From Elusimicrobia bacterium GWF2_62_30 (lineage in GTDB: Bacteria; Elusimicrobiota; Elusimicrobia; Elusimicrobiales; UBA9959), in assembly GCA_001799995.1 (NCBI GenBank), contig MGUK01000044.1, forward strand, positions 24,483 through 88,482: a DNA stretch of 64,000 nucleotides, in the 5' to 3' direction. The position numbers were made by a program, and so were the translations under genes. How positions within the stretch are numbered: the first letter of the stretch is position 1; the number at the start of each line of letters is the position of its first letter. Shown piece after piece: positions 25,449 to 33,982 of the stretch. The notes under the pieces are model-generated. The model ran no database searches. It was given only the letters and a program-made list of their open reading frames with translations, and was not told the DNA's origin.

Positions 25449-26842
25449 CGATGGAACATTACTTGTTTCAGCTTGCGCAGCCGGGGCACGACTTTTCTCA
25501 TTGCCTGGGCGGGATTAAGCAGGAGTTCGCTGAAAATACGCTTAACCCACTGCCGCCAGGGCTGGCAGGCCAGTGTTATTCGCGTAACCATGCGCTCCAA
25601 TTCCTCTTCGCTATGCTCAAGCGTAAAGAACGGGACATCTTTATCCGTCAGCCAGTAGCTGTCGTCTATACGTCCGCTGGCCCGGAGAACTTCATACACC
25701 TCGGTATTGGGATAGACCCAGAGGCGCGCCACGCCCGCGAATTCAAAATATTTTATCTTCTGCAATTTCTTTACGAGGTCTATGGTTTCAGCCACGGTTT
25801 CATCATTCTCCCCGGGAAAGCCCACCATGAGGTAGGTGGCGATACGGATACTCCTGCCTTTGAGCATTTCAAAGGTTTTGATGACCTCGTCGCGCGTTAT
25901 GTTCTTATGGATGGACTTAAGCAGTTTTTCGCTGCCCGTTTCCAGGCCGAAGCCGATACCCTCGAATCCGGCCTTTTCCATTATCTCGAACAGTTCCACG
26001 CTGGCCGGCTTTATGCGGGCCGAGCAGAGAAACCTCATTTTTATGCCGCGCCGGATTATTTCGCGGCAGATCTCTATGGCCCTGGGCTGGTTAAGCGTAA
26101 AGGTGTCGTCAGCTATCTGCAGTACCTTTATCTGCGGAAAGTTCTCGGCTATATGAGCTATTTCATCCACCACGTTCTTTACCGAACGGGTGCGGAAACG
26201 GCGCCGGGAAATAGTATGAAGGCAGCAGAAGCTGCAGCGGTAAGGGCAGCCGCGGCTGGTCAGGATACAGCCCATCTCACGCAGCGGCTCAGGTTTGATG
26301 AAGAGTTCATGCTTGGGGAAAGGGATGGAATCCAGGTCCTCTATCAGCGGCCTTTGGGGTGTCAGTACAGCGGCACCAGCCTTACGGTAGGCAATTCCCT
26401 TTACCGTCCCGAGGTCTTCCCCGGAGGAAAGCACCCGCAGGAGCTCAACGATAGTGGCTTCCCCTTCTCCTATAACCACGCAGTCCAGCGGATAGTTATC
26501 AAGCAGCTGCGCCGGATAGATGGAAGCGTGCACCCCTCCGGCTATTATACGGGCCCCGGGGAGCAGTTCCCGGGCTTTCTTTATGGTTTTATAACACTCC
26601 ACCCGGTTCATGGTGAAGATCTGTACCAGCAGGAAATCAGGCCTGAACCCGGACAATTCCGCCTCTACGGCTGCCGACGCCGCCGCCAGGTCGTCGTTGT
26701 TATGGCTTAACGTACGGATGTCGTACCCCTCCCGCTCCAGGACCGCGTGAAGGTAGGCAAGGCCAAGTCCATATGAATTGTCCTTGGAATGAGCCTGAGC
26801 GTTTACCTGTAGCGGCGGACTTACAAGCAGGATCTTTTTCAT
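25445..26842 (-). CDS. B12-binding-domain radical SAM protein
   Basis: 465 residues. Residues 1-140 form a cobalamin-binding-like Rossmann domain (ILLVSPPLQVNAQ, PDFLLVQIF, IIAGGVHASIYP, IGEGEATIVELL). The radical SAM core has the cluster motif C199-x3-C203-x2-C206 in TSRGCPYRCSFC, then GFGLETGSEKLL and MVGFPGEND. Such proteins do methylations and other C-H chemistry at unactivated carbons. The target here is unknown, and the context points to an O-unit sugar or its lipid carrier. It overlaps GT10 and wzx by 4 bases each. A remnant of a second copy lies at 34862-35038. Confidence 0.85.
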   Translation of the reverse strand: MKKILLVSPPLQVNAQAHSKDNSYGLGLAYLHAVLEREGYDIRTLSHNNDDLAAASAAVEAELSGFRPDFLLVQIFTMNRVECYKTIKKARELLPGARIIAGGVHASIYPAQLLDNYPLDCVVIGEGEATIVELLRVLSSGEDLGTVKGIAYRKAGAAVLTPQRPLIEDLDSIPFPKHELFIKPEPLREMGCILTSRGCPYRCSFCCLHTISRRRFRTRSVKNVVDEIAHIAENFPQIKVLQIADDTFTLNQPRAIEICREIIRRGIKMRFLCSARIKPASVELFEIMEKAGFEGIGFGLETGSEKLLKSIHKNITRDEVIKTFEMLKGRSIRIATYLMVGFPGENDETVAETIDLVKKLQKIKYFEFAGVARLWVYPNTEVYEVLRASGRIDDSYWLTDKDVPFFTLEHSEEELERMVTRITLACQPWRQWVKRIFSELLLNPAQAMRKVVPRLRKLKQVMFHR

Positions 26843-27873
26843 ATTTCTCCTAGTAACGCATCAGCTATTGTTTTCGCGAAACGCTCGACTGAAAAGCTGC
26901 GGCCCTTTTCGCTGTTCAAGAAGGTTTCTATTGCCTGCAGGCGTGAAAGGTATTCGGCGTCGGTCATTTCTTTCATGCGCTTATACAAAGCTTCGTAATC
27001 ATGGAACTCCCGCTTATCCAGGAAGCACTCTTGCGGGATGTGCTCTTTGATATTCGGGGCGCCCCAGTAAACCGGCAGGCAGCCCGCCAGAAAACAATCG
27101 AATATCTTCTCGCTGATATATCCGGGCATCCCGCAGTTGTTCTCGTAACATACGGAAAATTTATATTTTCCCAGGACATCCAGCTTCCGGGCGGCCTCCC
27201 CCCTGTAGGACGGGAACCTGGGGGCCAGTATTTTCCTGAGAAACTTTATCCTGTTAAGAGCGCGCCAGAGTCTGGGCCCCTGGAACAGGTATTCATCCCA
27301 GCCTCGCCCATAAAGGTCGAACTCCCCGGGATGGTGGGCTTCGAACCAGCGGATCACCTCTTCACGCTTTGAATACAATTCGACCGGATGTGCGGATTTA
27401 CGGTGCCCGGCTATCACAACGCACAGGTTCTTTTTTTTCGAAAGGTCCTTGGGAATACTCTGCGGCAGCACGTTCCCGTAATTGAATTTGAAGTAGAACT
27501 TATTGTCCACCAGACCATCATTCCATGTCAGTATGCGGTCGAACTGCTTATGCAGGGAGAAGTCCCAGTTCTGCGGCACGATCGTTTCCGGTTCCTGCAA
27601 TAACACGCATTTGAAAACGCGGTCCGCCCACTTCCCCAGAAGTTCATTAACCGGCCGCAAAGGGATATCAAGGAACAGAACGGCGTCCGGGATGGTATTT
27701 TCCGCAAGGTAGACGTCAAAAGTATTACAGCTGCTTCCCGCAGCCTCAATAGTGCTTTTTAGCGCACGGAAGCCGGCCAGGCAATTGTCGCGGTTGAGCA
27801 CGGAGGCGGCATCAAAGACAGCGTTCTTGGCGTACAACGGGGCGACCCAGATTGCGATTTTTTTAGGTTCCAT
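26839..27873 (-). CDS. GT10 family (alpha-1,3-fucosyltransferase-like) glycosyltransferase
   Basis: 344 residues. The GT10 signature is clear in the C-terminal half: YENNCGMPGYISEKIFDCF followed by AGCLPVYWGAPNIKEHIP. The N-terminal half is variable, as in the family. GT10 enzymes normally use GDP-L-fucose, and gmd and fcl are in this window, so the donor may be available. GDP-colitose is another candidate because it is a close GDP-sugar made nearby. The C-terminus overlaps the radical SAM gene by 4 bases. A degenerate copy of its last 48 or so codons survives at 35036-35182, beside a radical-SAM remnant in the same order. Confidence 0.87.
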   Translation of the reverse strand: MEPKKIAIWVAPLYAKNAVFDAASVLNRDNCLAGFRALKSTIEAAGSSCNTFDVYLAENTIPDAVLFLDIPLRPVNELLGKWADRVFKCVLLQEPETIVPQNWDFSLHKQFDRILTWNDGLVDNKFYFKFNYGNVLPQSIPKDLSKKKNLCVVIAGHRKSAHPVELYSKREEVIRWFEAHHPGEFDLYGRGWDEYLFQGPRLWRALNRIKFLRKILAPRFPSYRGEAARKLDVLGKYKFSVCYENNCGMPGYISEKIFDCFLAGCLPVYWGAPNIKEHIPQECFLDKREFHDYEALYKRMKEMTDAEYLSRLQAIETFLNSEKGRSFSVERFAKTIADALLGEI

Positions 27874-27913
27874 ATCTGCGACTCATTAAACAGTTCCGGC
27901 AACACTACGGCTA

Positions 27914-28912
27914 TTATTCAAACAAGCACTTGTAATCGCCTGAAATCATTTTTTTCAATGCCCGTTTAACCCGCGGGAGATTAGGGATGAAAAGCAGCGC
28001 CGGCAAATGAATCAGCCAGAATACCGGATATTTGTAAAGATAATGCGCCATCCCTTTCGCAATTTTCACCTTGCTCGCAAGATCCGACGGCTTTAAAGTC
28101 AGGATCGCCATCAGGTTAGACGCGACGCGTTGCCTGATAAATTCGTCGAAGATTTCCGGAGAATATCCTTCTGTATTAAGGCGGGACAACGTGTCAAGGT
28201 GAGAAACCCCTGCCCATAACTGGTTCCCGAAATTTCCCTGCCATCTCGGGTTGCGTATCCGGACAATTACCGGCGGGGACGACAACACGATCCCGGGCCT
28301 GTTCCTCATTATCCTGATCAGGCCGGCAAGATGCACCCATTGGCTGCCGTAAGAATCGGCCAGGTCGATCCGTTCCCAATCGGCCCGTCTGACAATGACC
28401 GACGCCATCGAGGAGGTCGCCCACATGGTGCTCTGAAAAAAGGAATTCCCGTCGGGGTATACTTTGTCCGCGGCCGGACGCGCCGCATACACCATCTCTT
28501 TGCGAACCATGTTGTAATGATCCGCCGGAGCGATACAGGCGGCCGGTTTGGGATCACTGAACGCTAAAACTTTGGCCCGGATTACGGATACTGCGTCCGG
28601 GCTCAAATAATCATCGTCCCCGATGAGCCAGACATATTCACCTTTCGCCGCCCTTATCGCCAGATCGACATTGCGGTCATAACCGGCATTTTCAGCGTTC
28701 CTGCGGTATCTTACAAGCCCCGGATATTGCGCCTGATACTTTTCGGATATCTCTCCCGTTGCGTCCCGGGAACAATTGTCCGAGATTAATATTTCGATGT
28801 CATCTATTTTTTTCGCCAGTACCTCGTTAAGAATAGAGTCTATGGCCCCTTTAAGATATTCCGCCCCATTATACGTGGGGATCGCGAACGTTAAGAGAGG
28901 AAGACTGGTCAC
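27914..28912 (-). CDS. GT2 glycosyltransferase (WbyL-like layout)
   Basis: A 332-residue GT-A family 2 transferase. It opens TFAIPTYNGAEYLKGAIDSI, has SDNCSRDAT in the nucleotide-binding turn and GDDDYL (98-103) at the metal site. The ADHYN and RNPRWQGNFGNQLW parts in the second half are the kind seen in abequosyl/colitosyl-type transferases of O-antigen clusters, but I cannot confirm that. It overlaps the third paratose-synthase-like gene by 4 bases, so its donor may be the sugar made by that enzyme. Confidence 0.82.
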   Translation of the reverse strand: MTSLPLLTFAIPTYNGAEYLKGAIDSILNEVLAKKIDDIEILISDNCSRDATGEISEKYQAQYPGLVRYRRNAENAGYDRNVDLAIRAAKGEYVWLIGDDDYLSPDAVSVIRAKVLAFSDPKPAACIAPADHYNMVRKEMVYAARPAADKVYPDGNSFFQSTMWATSSMASVIVRRADWERIDLADSYGSQWVHLAGLIRIMRNRPGIVLSSPPVIVRIRNPRWQGNFGNQLWAGVSHLDTLSRLNTEGYSPEIFDEFIRQRVASNLMAILTLKPSDLASKVKIAKGMAHYLYKYPVFWLIHLPALLFIPNLPRVKRALKKMISGDYKCLFE

Positions 28913-29814
28913 ATACCCTTCTTTGTTGCTGAAGCGGCAACAGTACGGGAAAGCCCTTCTTTAAGAGAGAAAGCGGGTTTCCATCCGAGGTTTTTCAGCT
29001 CTATCGGGTCCGCGAACGAGTTCATTATCTCGTCGTCCCTATAGGGCAGCGCGCCGAAATCCAGGAAGGTCGGGCTGCCGGAAACTTCTTTAACGGTCTC
29101 GGCGAATTCCTTTATAGAAGTGCTGACGCCGGTACCTACCTCGAAGGTCTTAAACCTGAAACTGTTTTTTTCCGCGAAATCGACGACGGTCCTGTAAGCG
29201 CTGACGACGTCGGACACATAAACGAAATCCCGCTTTTGATGTCCGTAGGTAAGGGCCAGCCGCTCCTGCGGATTAACGGCTATGGCGTCTATCAGCATCG
29301 GCACGAATTTAGCGCGTGAATCCCCCTCGCCGTACAGATGTTCCAGCACGAGATTGCAGACCTTGATACTCTTGGAAAAGTGGTGCAGCCATTTTAAAAA
29401 GACTTTTTTAGAAAGCGAGTAATTGATCAGGTGAAAATATGAAAGATTTTCCTTGTTGAAATAGGAATCGGTATTAATGAAGGTTTTTAATCCGTGTTTA
29501 ATCCCTTCCTCGATCAATTGCACAGGGAAGACCAGGTTTGTATCTATCGCCTTTATGCAGGAAGGGTCGCCGCGCCCGTATTCCGTAGCTGCGTGTATGA
29601 TCGTATCGATCTGTTCCGCGGCGAATATTTCAGGCAGGGCAGTGCGGTCGATATCGTACATTTTAAGAGAGGGATCCGAAACCAGATGGGTTATTCTCTC
29701 TAAACTGGAGAAGCTCCTTTTCAGCGCAGTGACTTTTATTCCCTCGCCGGAAAGGAGCATCTCAAGAATATGGCTCCCCAGGAAACCGGTAGCCCCGGTC
29801 AACAGAACATTCAT
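28909..29814 (-). CDS. CDP-paratose/abequose synthase-like reductase, copy 3
   Basis: A 301-residue SDR of the RfbS/RfbJ kind: LLTGATGFLGSHILEML, HAATEYGRGD, the active site NYSLSK, LEHLYGEGDSRAKF, HQKRDFVYVSDVV, and the C-terminal DFGALPYRDDEIMNSFADPI. It lacks an adjoining tyvelose epimerase. It is coupled to a truncated gene upstream (4-base overlap) and to a GT2 gene downstream (4-base overlap). It is more divergent from the other two copies than they are from each other, judging by eye, so it could make a different C4 epimer such as abequose. Confidence 0.75.
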   Translation of the reverse strand: MNVLLTGATGFLGSHILEMLLSGEGIKVTALKRSFSSLERITHLVSDPSLKMYDIDRTALPEIFAAEQIDTIIHAATEYGRGDPSCIKAIDTNLVFPVQLIEEGIKHGLKTFINTDSYFNKENLSYFHLINYSLSKKVFLKWLHHFSKSIKVCNLVLEHLYGEGDSRAKFVPMLIDAIAVNPQERLALTYGHQKRDFVYVSDVVSAYRTVVDFAEKNSFRFKTFEVGTGVSTSIKEFAETVKEVSGSPTFLDFGALPYRDDEIMNSFADPIELKNLGWKPAFSLKEGLSRTVAASATKKGM

Positions 29815-30026
29815 TTCCCCCCCCAGATAGCCGACAGGATCTCTTTTAACCGGGCCTCATAGGTGTGCTCTTTTTCAGCCCGGCCCTTACCGGCCAGCAG
29901 CACGGCAAGGCGCTCCGGCTCGTTATCGAGGTAATACCTGATCTGCTGCGCGCATTCCTCCGGCGAGGAAAAGACCGCCACTTCTTCCCCGATCTTCAGA
30001 TAATGTTCCAGGCCGGCGTTGTGCAT
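29811..30026 (-). pseudogene. C-terminal fragment of a CgeB-like glycosyltransferase
   Basis: A 71-codon open frame whose residues 4-66 repeat the C-terminus of the protein at 35197-36213 (GLEHYLKIGEEVAVFSS onward). The underlying 172 bases are almost identical. It lacks the N-terminal nearly 270 residues and the catalytic part, so it should be inactive as a transferase. It sits just after an AT-rich promoter-like stretch and overlaps the third paratose-synthase-like gene by 4 bases, so it may still serve to start that operon. I call it a recombination remnant. Confidence 0.8.
29846..30017. repeat. 172-bp near-identical direct repeat, unit 1
   Basis: Compared base by base with 35232-35403, it differs at two positions (GTGTG/GTATG near the left end, ATAAT/ATAGT near the right end). 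Homology stops abruptly on both sides. The unit codes for the C-terminal part of a CgeB-like glycosyltransferase. Confidence 0.9.
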
Positions 30027-30046
30027 AATATTTTTTTCGTATTTAC

Positions 30047-30057
30047 ATTATATTATA
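30047..30057 (-). promoter_or_regulatory. Tandem -10-like elements ahead of the truncated gene
   Basis: On the minus strand two overlapping TATAAT sequences form TATAATATAAT, about 20 bases upstream of the fragment start codon at 30026. They could drive the operon running from 30026 to 22972. No strong -35 is seen. A small GCGGGC/GCCCGC hairpin lies just upstream. Confidence 0.45.
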
Positions 30058-30145
30058 TGCGGCGGGCGCATAAGCCCGCTGCCAGGGCACGCATGGACTA
30101 ACACGCCCAAACTGGCTCGCCGGACCTTGACGGTCAGCGGAGCGG

Positions 30146-32227
30146 CTATAGGACAAAAAGCAGAAGAGCCGCCAATAAAGCCACGTATGGCGCCATAATC
30201 GCCAGAATGAGAGAAACCGGCTGAAACTTGAACTGAACAGTGTAACTTCCTTCCGCGGGAAGCAGAGTTCCCATAAATATATGGTTAACGCTCAGCAGCT
30301 GCGCCTTCTTGCCGTCGACAAACACCTCCCACCCTGGAACGAAATTATTATTAAAGGATACCAGAACTGGGCCATTGGTTTGTACCCGTACGACTGCTTT
30401 GTTAGGCCACAATTCTGTGTGCAGTATCTTGGCACTAATCTTCACTGCGGGACCAGCTTTCGAAACGGGAATATTTATCGTCGGAATATCCGGACGGGCC
30501 AGTATATCGGAGACAACAGCATCGACATAGCGGTTATCGTTCTCATACCCGGCTCTTAGTATCCTGGCCTCTTCCCGGATATCCTGGGCTACGGTAAAGA
30601 GATGGGCAACGACCTGGGTGTCCTTAAGATGCCAGTAAATAGGGTTGCCTAAAGGATCGTATCCGTGGGAATAAGGAGACTTCCGCACATACCAGTCTGT
30701 ATCCGTGTAATCATAATCTTTACTAATTCCGAGCCTTCTCTCATTTAGGTCCATGAGGACCGGGGATACAATTCTTCCTGCAAGAGCGGCCCTGTACGTC
30801 TTTTCACAATGTTGCGGTTTGCATATACTGCCTCCAGGTAAACAGTAGACAAGCAACAGCCAGTCAAAAATCGCCAAGGCGGCGACAGCGACAAGCTGAT
30901 GCCTGCGGGAACTTATAAAACCGTCCACACCAAGAACAAAGTACAGTCCAGAAAGAACCACGAACTCATACCACGGCGCGTGCTGGTAAAGCAGGAACAG
31001 GACCAGAAAAGCAAGAAATGTCCGCAGGCACCATTTTCCCCGGCCTACGGCGTTCAGAACGCCGTTGCCGACAGCATCTCCCAACCAGGTAACCGTAAGG
31101 ATCACCAGCGCGATAATACTGTAATCCACCCCAAGGACCCACCACCGGTTAGAACTAAAAAGCGGCACGCGCCTTATTAATGCGCTCAGATGATGGCCCG
31201 TCGCGCTTGAATAGATAAGACCCGCGGCAACGATGGCGCCCCAGAAATAATACTCAGGTCGGAGTTTCGGCTTCCTGCAGATCGCGTTAATGAGAAGAAG
31301 ACAAGTTGCCCACCCGGCTCCGAGGGTCCAGCCGGCTCCGGCGCCGGGTCGGAAACTCGCCCAGTTGATCAGGCCCAGGATTGCCTGGAATGGGTCGTTA
31401 TAAGTATATGCCCAGCCGCCACCGCCTAAGGCGCGGAGGCGCGGCTCCGGGTTAGCGTAGTCCCCTGAAAAACCGGAATAGTTAAAGCCAAGATTAGCTA
31501 GGCCTGGATAAATAAGGATCAGGTGTACGGCCAGCAACGGGAGCAGGAACAAAACAAGCCTGAGACCGACTTCTTCTAATCTGGCCCTCTCCGCGCAGTA
31601 CCGGTAAGTAAACAAAACATAAGCGACAAAGATCCCGGTATTTACCAGATTCATCCATTGGTAACCGGAGGCATAAACAAAGCCGAGAAGGATACCGAAT
31701 AAAGGCCAGTTCGACAGTTTCCGTTCGCCCTTCACTATTGCATGGGCGGCGGCCAGCAGCCAGGGGAGCGCGGCAAACGAAAAAATGAACCACACCTGAC
31801 CAATATTGACAACCATCGTCGTAAGGGTATAAATGAACGCGCCTAAACAAGCGATATCTTGCTCGGACTCTGCGGCCCGGAAATATACATAGGCCCCTAC
31901 GCCGCCCATAAGAACTACGAACTGAAGCATCCACTCATAAGCCAGCATGGGAGGGACAAGCAGCGCCAGGACTGCGAAGGGAAACTGGAAAAGCGCAAAA
32001 TGCCCTATCTGGAAAAGCGAAGGGAAAAAAGTGCCGGACTGAATGAAAGGATTCCACAGAGGGAGCATCCCGTTCGCCAGACAATCGCGGAAATATACGA
32101 AGTTGTCGAAACTTAAATCATGGGTATCCCAACCGGTGAAGCCCAGGCCTATCAGACGCTGCGCTCCGAATATAATGATGATGGGGATAAGGAAATAGAA
32201 CAAAGACATTGGACGCTTCTGGTCCAT
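30146..32227 (-). CDS. YfhO-family GT-C membrane glycosyltransferase
   Basis: 693 residues and about twelve membrane helices. WDTHDLSFDNFVYFRDCLANG and WNPFIQSGTFFPSL near the N-terminus resemble the first loop of GT-C enzymes. A soluble C-terminal domain (about 490-665) contains FVPGWEVFVDGKKAQLLSV, a hallmark of the YfhO family, and a last membrane helix closes the protein. In Bacillus, YfhO works with the GT2 enzyme CsbB, which makes the polyprenyl-phosphate sugar that YfhO transfers outside the cell. Here the gene follows a GT2 gene of that kind by 44 bases. Its sugar is inferred to be a 3,6-dideoxyhexose. Confidence 0.78.
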   Translation of the reverse strand: MDQKRPMSLFYFLIPIIIIFGAQRLIGLGFTGWDTHDLSFDNFVYFRDCLANGMLPLWNPFIQSGTFFPSLFQIGHFALFQFPFAVLALLVPPMLAYEWMLQFVVLMGGVGAYVYFRAAESEQDIACLGAFIYTLTTMVVNIGQVWFIFSFAALPWLLAAAHAIVKGERKLSNWPLFGILLGFVYASGYQWMNLVNTGIFVAYVLFTYRYCAERARLEEVGLRLVLFLLPLLAVHLILIYPGLANLGFNYSGFSGDYANPEPRLRALGGGGWAYTYNDPFQAILGLINWASFRPGAGAGWTLGAGWATCLLLINAICRKPKLRPEYYFWGAIVAAGLIYSSATGHHLSALIRRVPLFSSNRWWVLGVDYSIIALVILTVTWLGDAVGNGVLNAVGRGKWCLRTFLAFLVLFLLYQHAPWYEFVVLSGLYFVLGVDGFISSRRHQLVAVAALAIFDWLLLVYCLPGGSICKPQHCEKTYRAALAGRIVSPVLMDLNERRLGISKDYDYTDTDWYVRKSPYSHGYDPLGNPIYWHLKDTQVVAHLFTVAQDIREEARILRAGYENDNRYVDAVVSDILARPDIPTINIPVSKAGPAVKISAKILHTELWPNKAVVRVQTNGPVLVSFNNNFVPGWEVFVDGKKAQLLSVNHIFMGTLLPAEGSYTVQFKFQPVSLILAIMAPYVALLAALLLFVL

Positions 32228-32271
32228 AAAATTCTCCTAAACCCAGGCATTCCGCTGCCGGCTACGCTTCC

Positions 32272-32973
32272 TTAACTCCTGCCGAAACGCAGTCGTATGA
32301 GCGTAGTTAAAAACGAAAGCATGAAAACAATAAGGTTCCGCTTCGTCTCCCCGTGCTTGCGCTTTTCGAACCTGAACGGCAGTTCTTTTATACGCAGCCC
32401 CGGGACCTTCTTCACCAGCTTGTAAAATATTTCTTCTACGATATCGAAGTTCTCCGTGGTCAGTGCAAGCCCCTTGAGCAGTTCCCCCCTGTAAAGTTTG
32501 AAGCTGTTGGAGATATCGTTGCAGGGTATCCCGAGCACCAGTGAGTAAATAATATTAAGCGTACGGCTCATCAGCACAAGGGCCAGACTGTTATCTGTCC
32601 GCCCCCCGTCCACGTACCTGGAGGCCACCACCACGTCCGCGCTCTCCCTGGCTTGCCACAGTTCGGCCAGGAAGGCCGGGGCGTGAGACCCGTCTGCGTC
32701 CATGAAGACGACATACGTGCCGGCGGCCTCTGAAATCCCGGTCCGCACCGCGTCGCCGTAGGCGTCGCTGCCGCGCCGGTTCACGCACCTGACGCCCAGG
32801 CCGCGGCACAGTGCCGCGGTTTCGTCCAGCGGCTGGAAGGAGTCCACCACCAGTATCTCGAACGCGCCTGTAAGTTCAGCCGCCACCCGCTTGATTTCCG
32901 GGAGCAGCAGGGCCAGGTTGTCCCGCTCTCTGTAGGCGGGCAGCACAATGCTTAGTTCTGTTTTACCGGGCAT
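32272..32973 (-). CDS. GT2 glycosyltransferase, polyprenyl-phosphate-sugar synthase-like, copy 2
   Basis: 233 residues, the same length as the paralogue at 19661-20362 and aligned along its whole length. It opens LSIVLPAYRERDNLALLLP, has DADGSH near residue 92, YGDAVRTGI, SNSFKLYRGELL and a hydrophobic C-terminus. The start overlaps the tyvelose epimerase gene by 11 bases, exactly as in the other copy. The likely role is to move a CDP-sugar onto polyprenyl phosphate for the YfhO-like protein encoded next. CDP-tyvelose as donor is inferred from context. Confidence 0.78.
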   Translation of the reverse strand: MPGKTELSIVLPAYRERDNLALLLPEIKRVAAELTGAFEILVVDSFQPLDETAALCRGLGVRCVNRRGSDAYGDAVRTGISEAAGTYVVFMDADGSHAPAFLAELWQARESADVVVASRYVDGGRTDNSLALVLMSRTLNIIYSLVLGIPCNDISNSFKLYRGELLKGLALTTENFDIVEEIFYKLVKKVPGLRIKELPFRFEKRKHGETKRNLIVFMLSFLTTLIRLRFGRS

Positions 32974-33982
32974 TTTTCACCCAGTTTAGCATCTTGATGA
33001 TGCCGGATCTTTTGTCCACGCGCGGGGACCATTTAAACATGGAACGCGCGGCGGTTATATCCGCCACGAAAACCTTCTGGTCGCTCTGCCTGAAAGGCAG
33101 CCTTTTGTATTTCAGTTTAACGCCCATGATATCTTCCAGCTCGGCGAACAGCTCCAGCAGGGAAAGGCTGTTGTTCATGCCGCCGCCGATATTGAACGGC
33201 CGCCCCTTCGCCCTGCCGATGCAGCCGGGGACCTTGTAATACAGTTCAGCCGCGTCGTCGGCGTGGAGCACGTCCCGCACCTGCTTGCCCGTGCCTGAAA
33301 TGGTGAAGACTTTGCCTTTACCGGCGGCGGCTTCCACCGCCTGCCGGCAGAACCAGCCTATCCAACCCTGGTCGTAGGTGGAGAACTGGCGGCCGCCGAA
33401 GATGGAGGAGTGGCGAAAAACAACGGTCTTCAGGCCGAACATCTTCGCGTAGTCCAGCACGTACTGGTCCGCCGCGCCCTTGGAACAGCCATAAGGAGTT
33501 GTGAAGTGCAGAGGCGTCGCTTCATCGAACCCTTTCGGTTTCCCCTTACAGACGAAACGGGTCGGGGTAGCGGCGTATTTGTGATCCTCCAGATCGCCAT
33601 AGACCTTGTTGGTGGACGAATACACCACCACGGTAGCCGGCGAGAAGCGGCGCACCGCCTCCAGGAGGTTCTGCGTCCCCACGGCGTTCACCTCGAAATC
33701 CATCCGCGGGTCCTGCAGCGAAGTGGTCATCGCCACCTGTCCGGCCAAATGATAGATAACGTCCGGCCTGATCGTTTTAACGGCCGCGTCCAGCCGGGAC
33801 CTGTCCCGGATGTCTGCTTTCAGAAAGCCGAACTTCCCGAGGGACTTCAGCCACGCCAGGTTCTTTTCCGCGCCGTGCCGGTACAGGTTATCGTATACCC
33901 ACAGCTTGTCCTTCAAAGCGAGCGCCTTGCAAGCGATATTGCTTCCCAGGAACCCGCAGCCGCCGGTGATAAGTATTTTCAT
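32963..33982 (-). CDS. rfbE: CDP-paratose 2-epimerase (tyvelose epimerase), copy 2
   Basis: 339 residues, aligned without gaps to the copy at 18652-19671 and to RfbE. It has ILITGGCGFLGSNI, HLAGQVAMTTS, YSSTNKVYGDLED, PYGCSKGAADQYVLDYAK, RHSSIFGGRQFSTYDQGW and SGTGKQVRDVLHADD. It epimerises CDP-paratose at C2. It begins inside the paratose synthase stop (4-base overlap) and ends inside the GT2 gene (11-base overlap). The two copies are clearly diverged (about 60% by eye), so this is an old duplication or a separate acquisition. Confidence 0.9.
   Translation of the reverse strand: MKILITGGCGFLGSNIACKALALKDKLWVYDNLYRHGAEKNLAWLKSLGKFGFLKADIRDRSRLDAAVKTIRPDVIYHLAGQVAMTTSLQDPRMDFEVNAVGTQNLLEAVRRFSPATVVVYSSTNKVYGDLEDHKYAATPTRFVCKGKPKGFDEATPLHFTTPYGCSKGAADQYVLDYAKMFGLKTVVFRHSSIFGGRQFSTYDQGWIGWFCRQAVEAAAGKGKVFTISGTGKQVRDVLHADDAAELYYKVPGCIGRAKGRPFNIGGGMNNSLSLLELFAELEDIMGVKLKYKRLPFRQSDQKVFVADITAARSMFKWSPRVDKRSGIIKMLNWVKNAR

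Noticed and set aside
29811..30026. Treating the 71-codon frame as an intact small gene
   Set aside because: It is a near-identical copy of only the 3' end of the CgeB-like gene at 35197-36213, so a remnant is the simpler reading.
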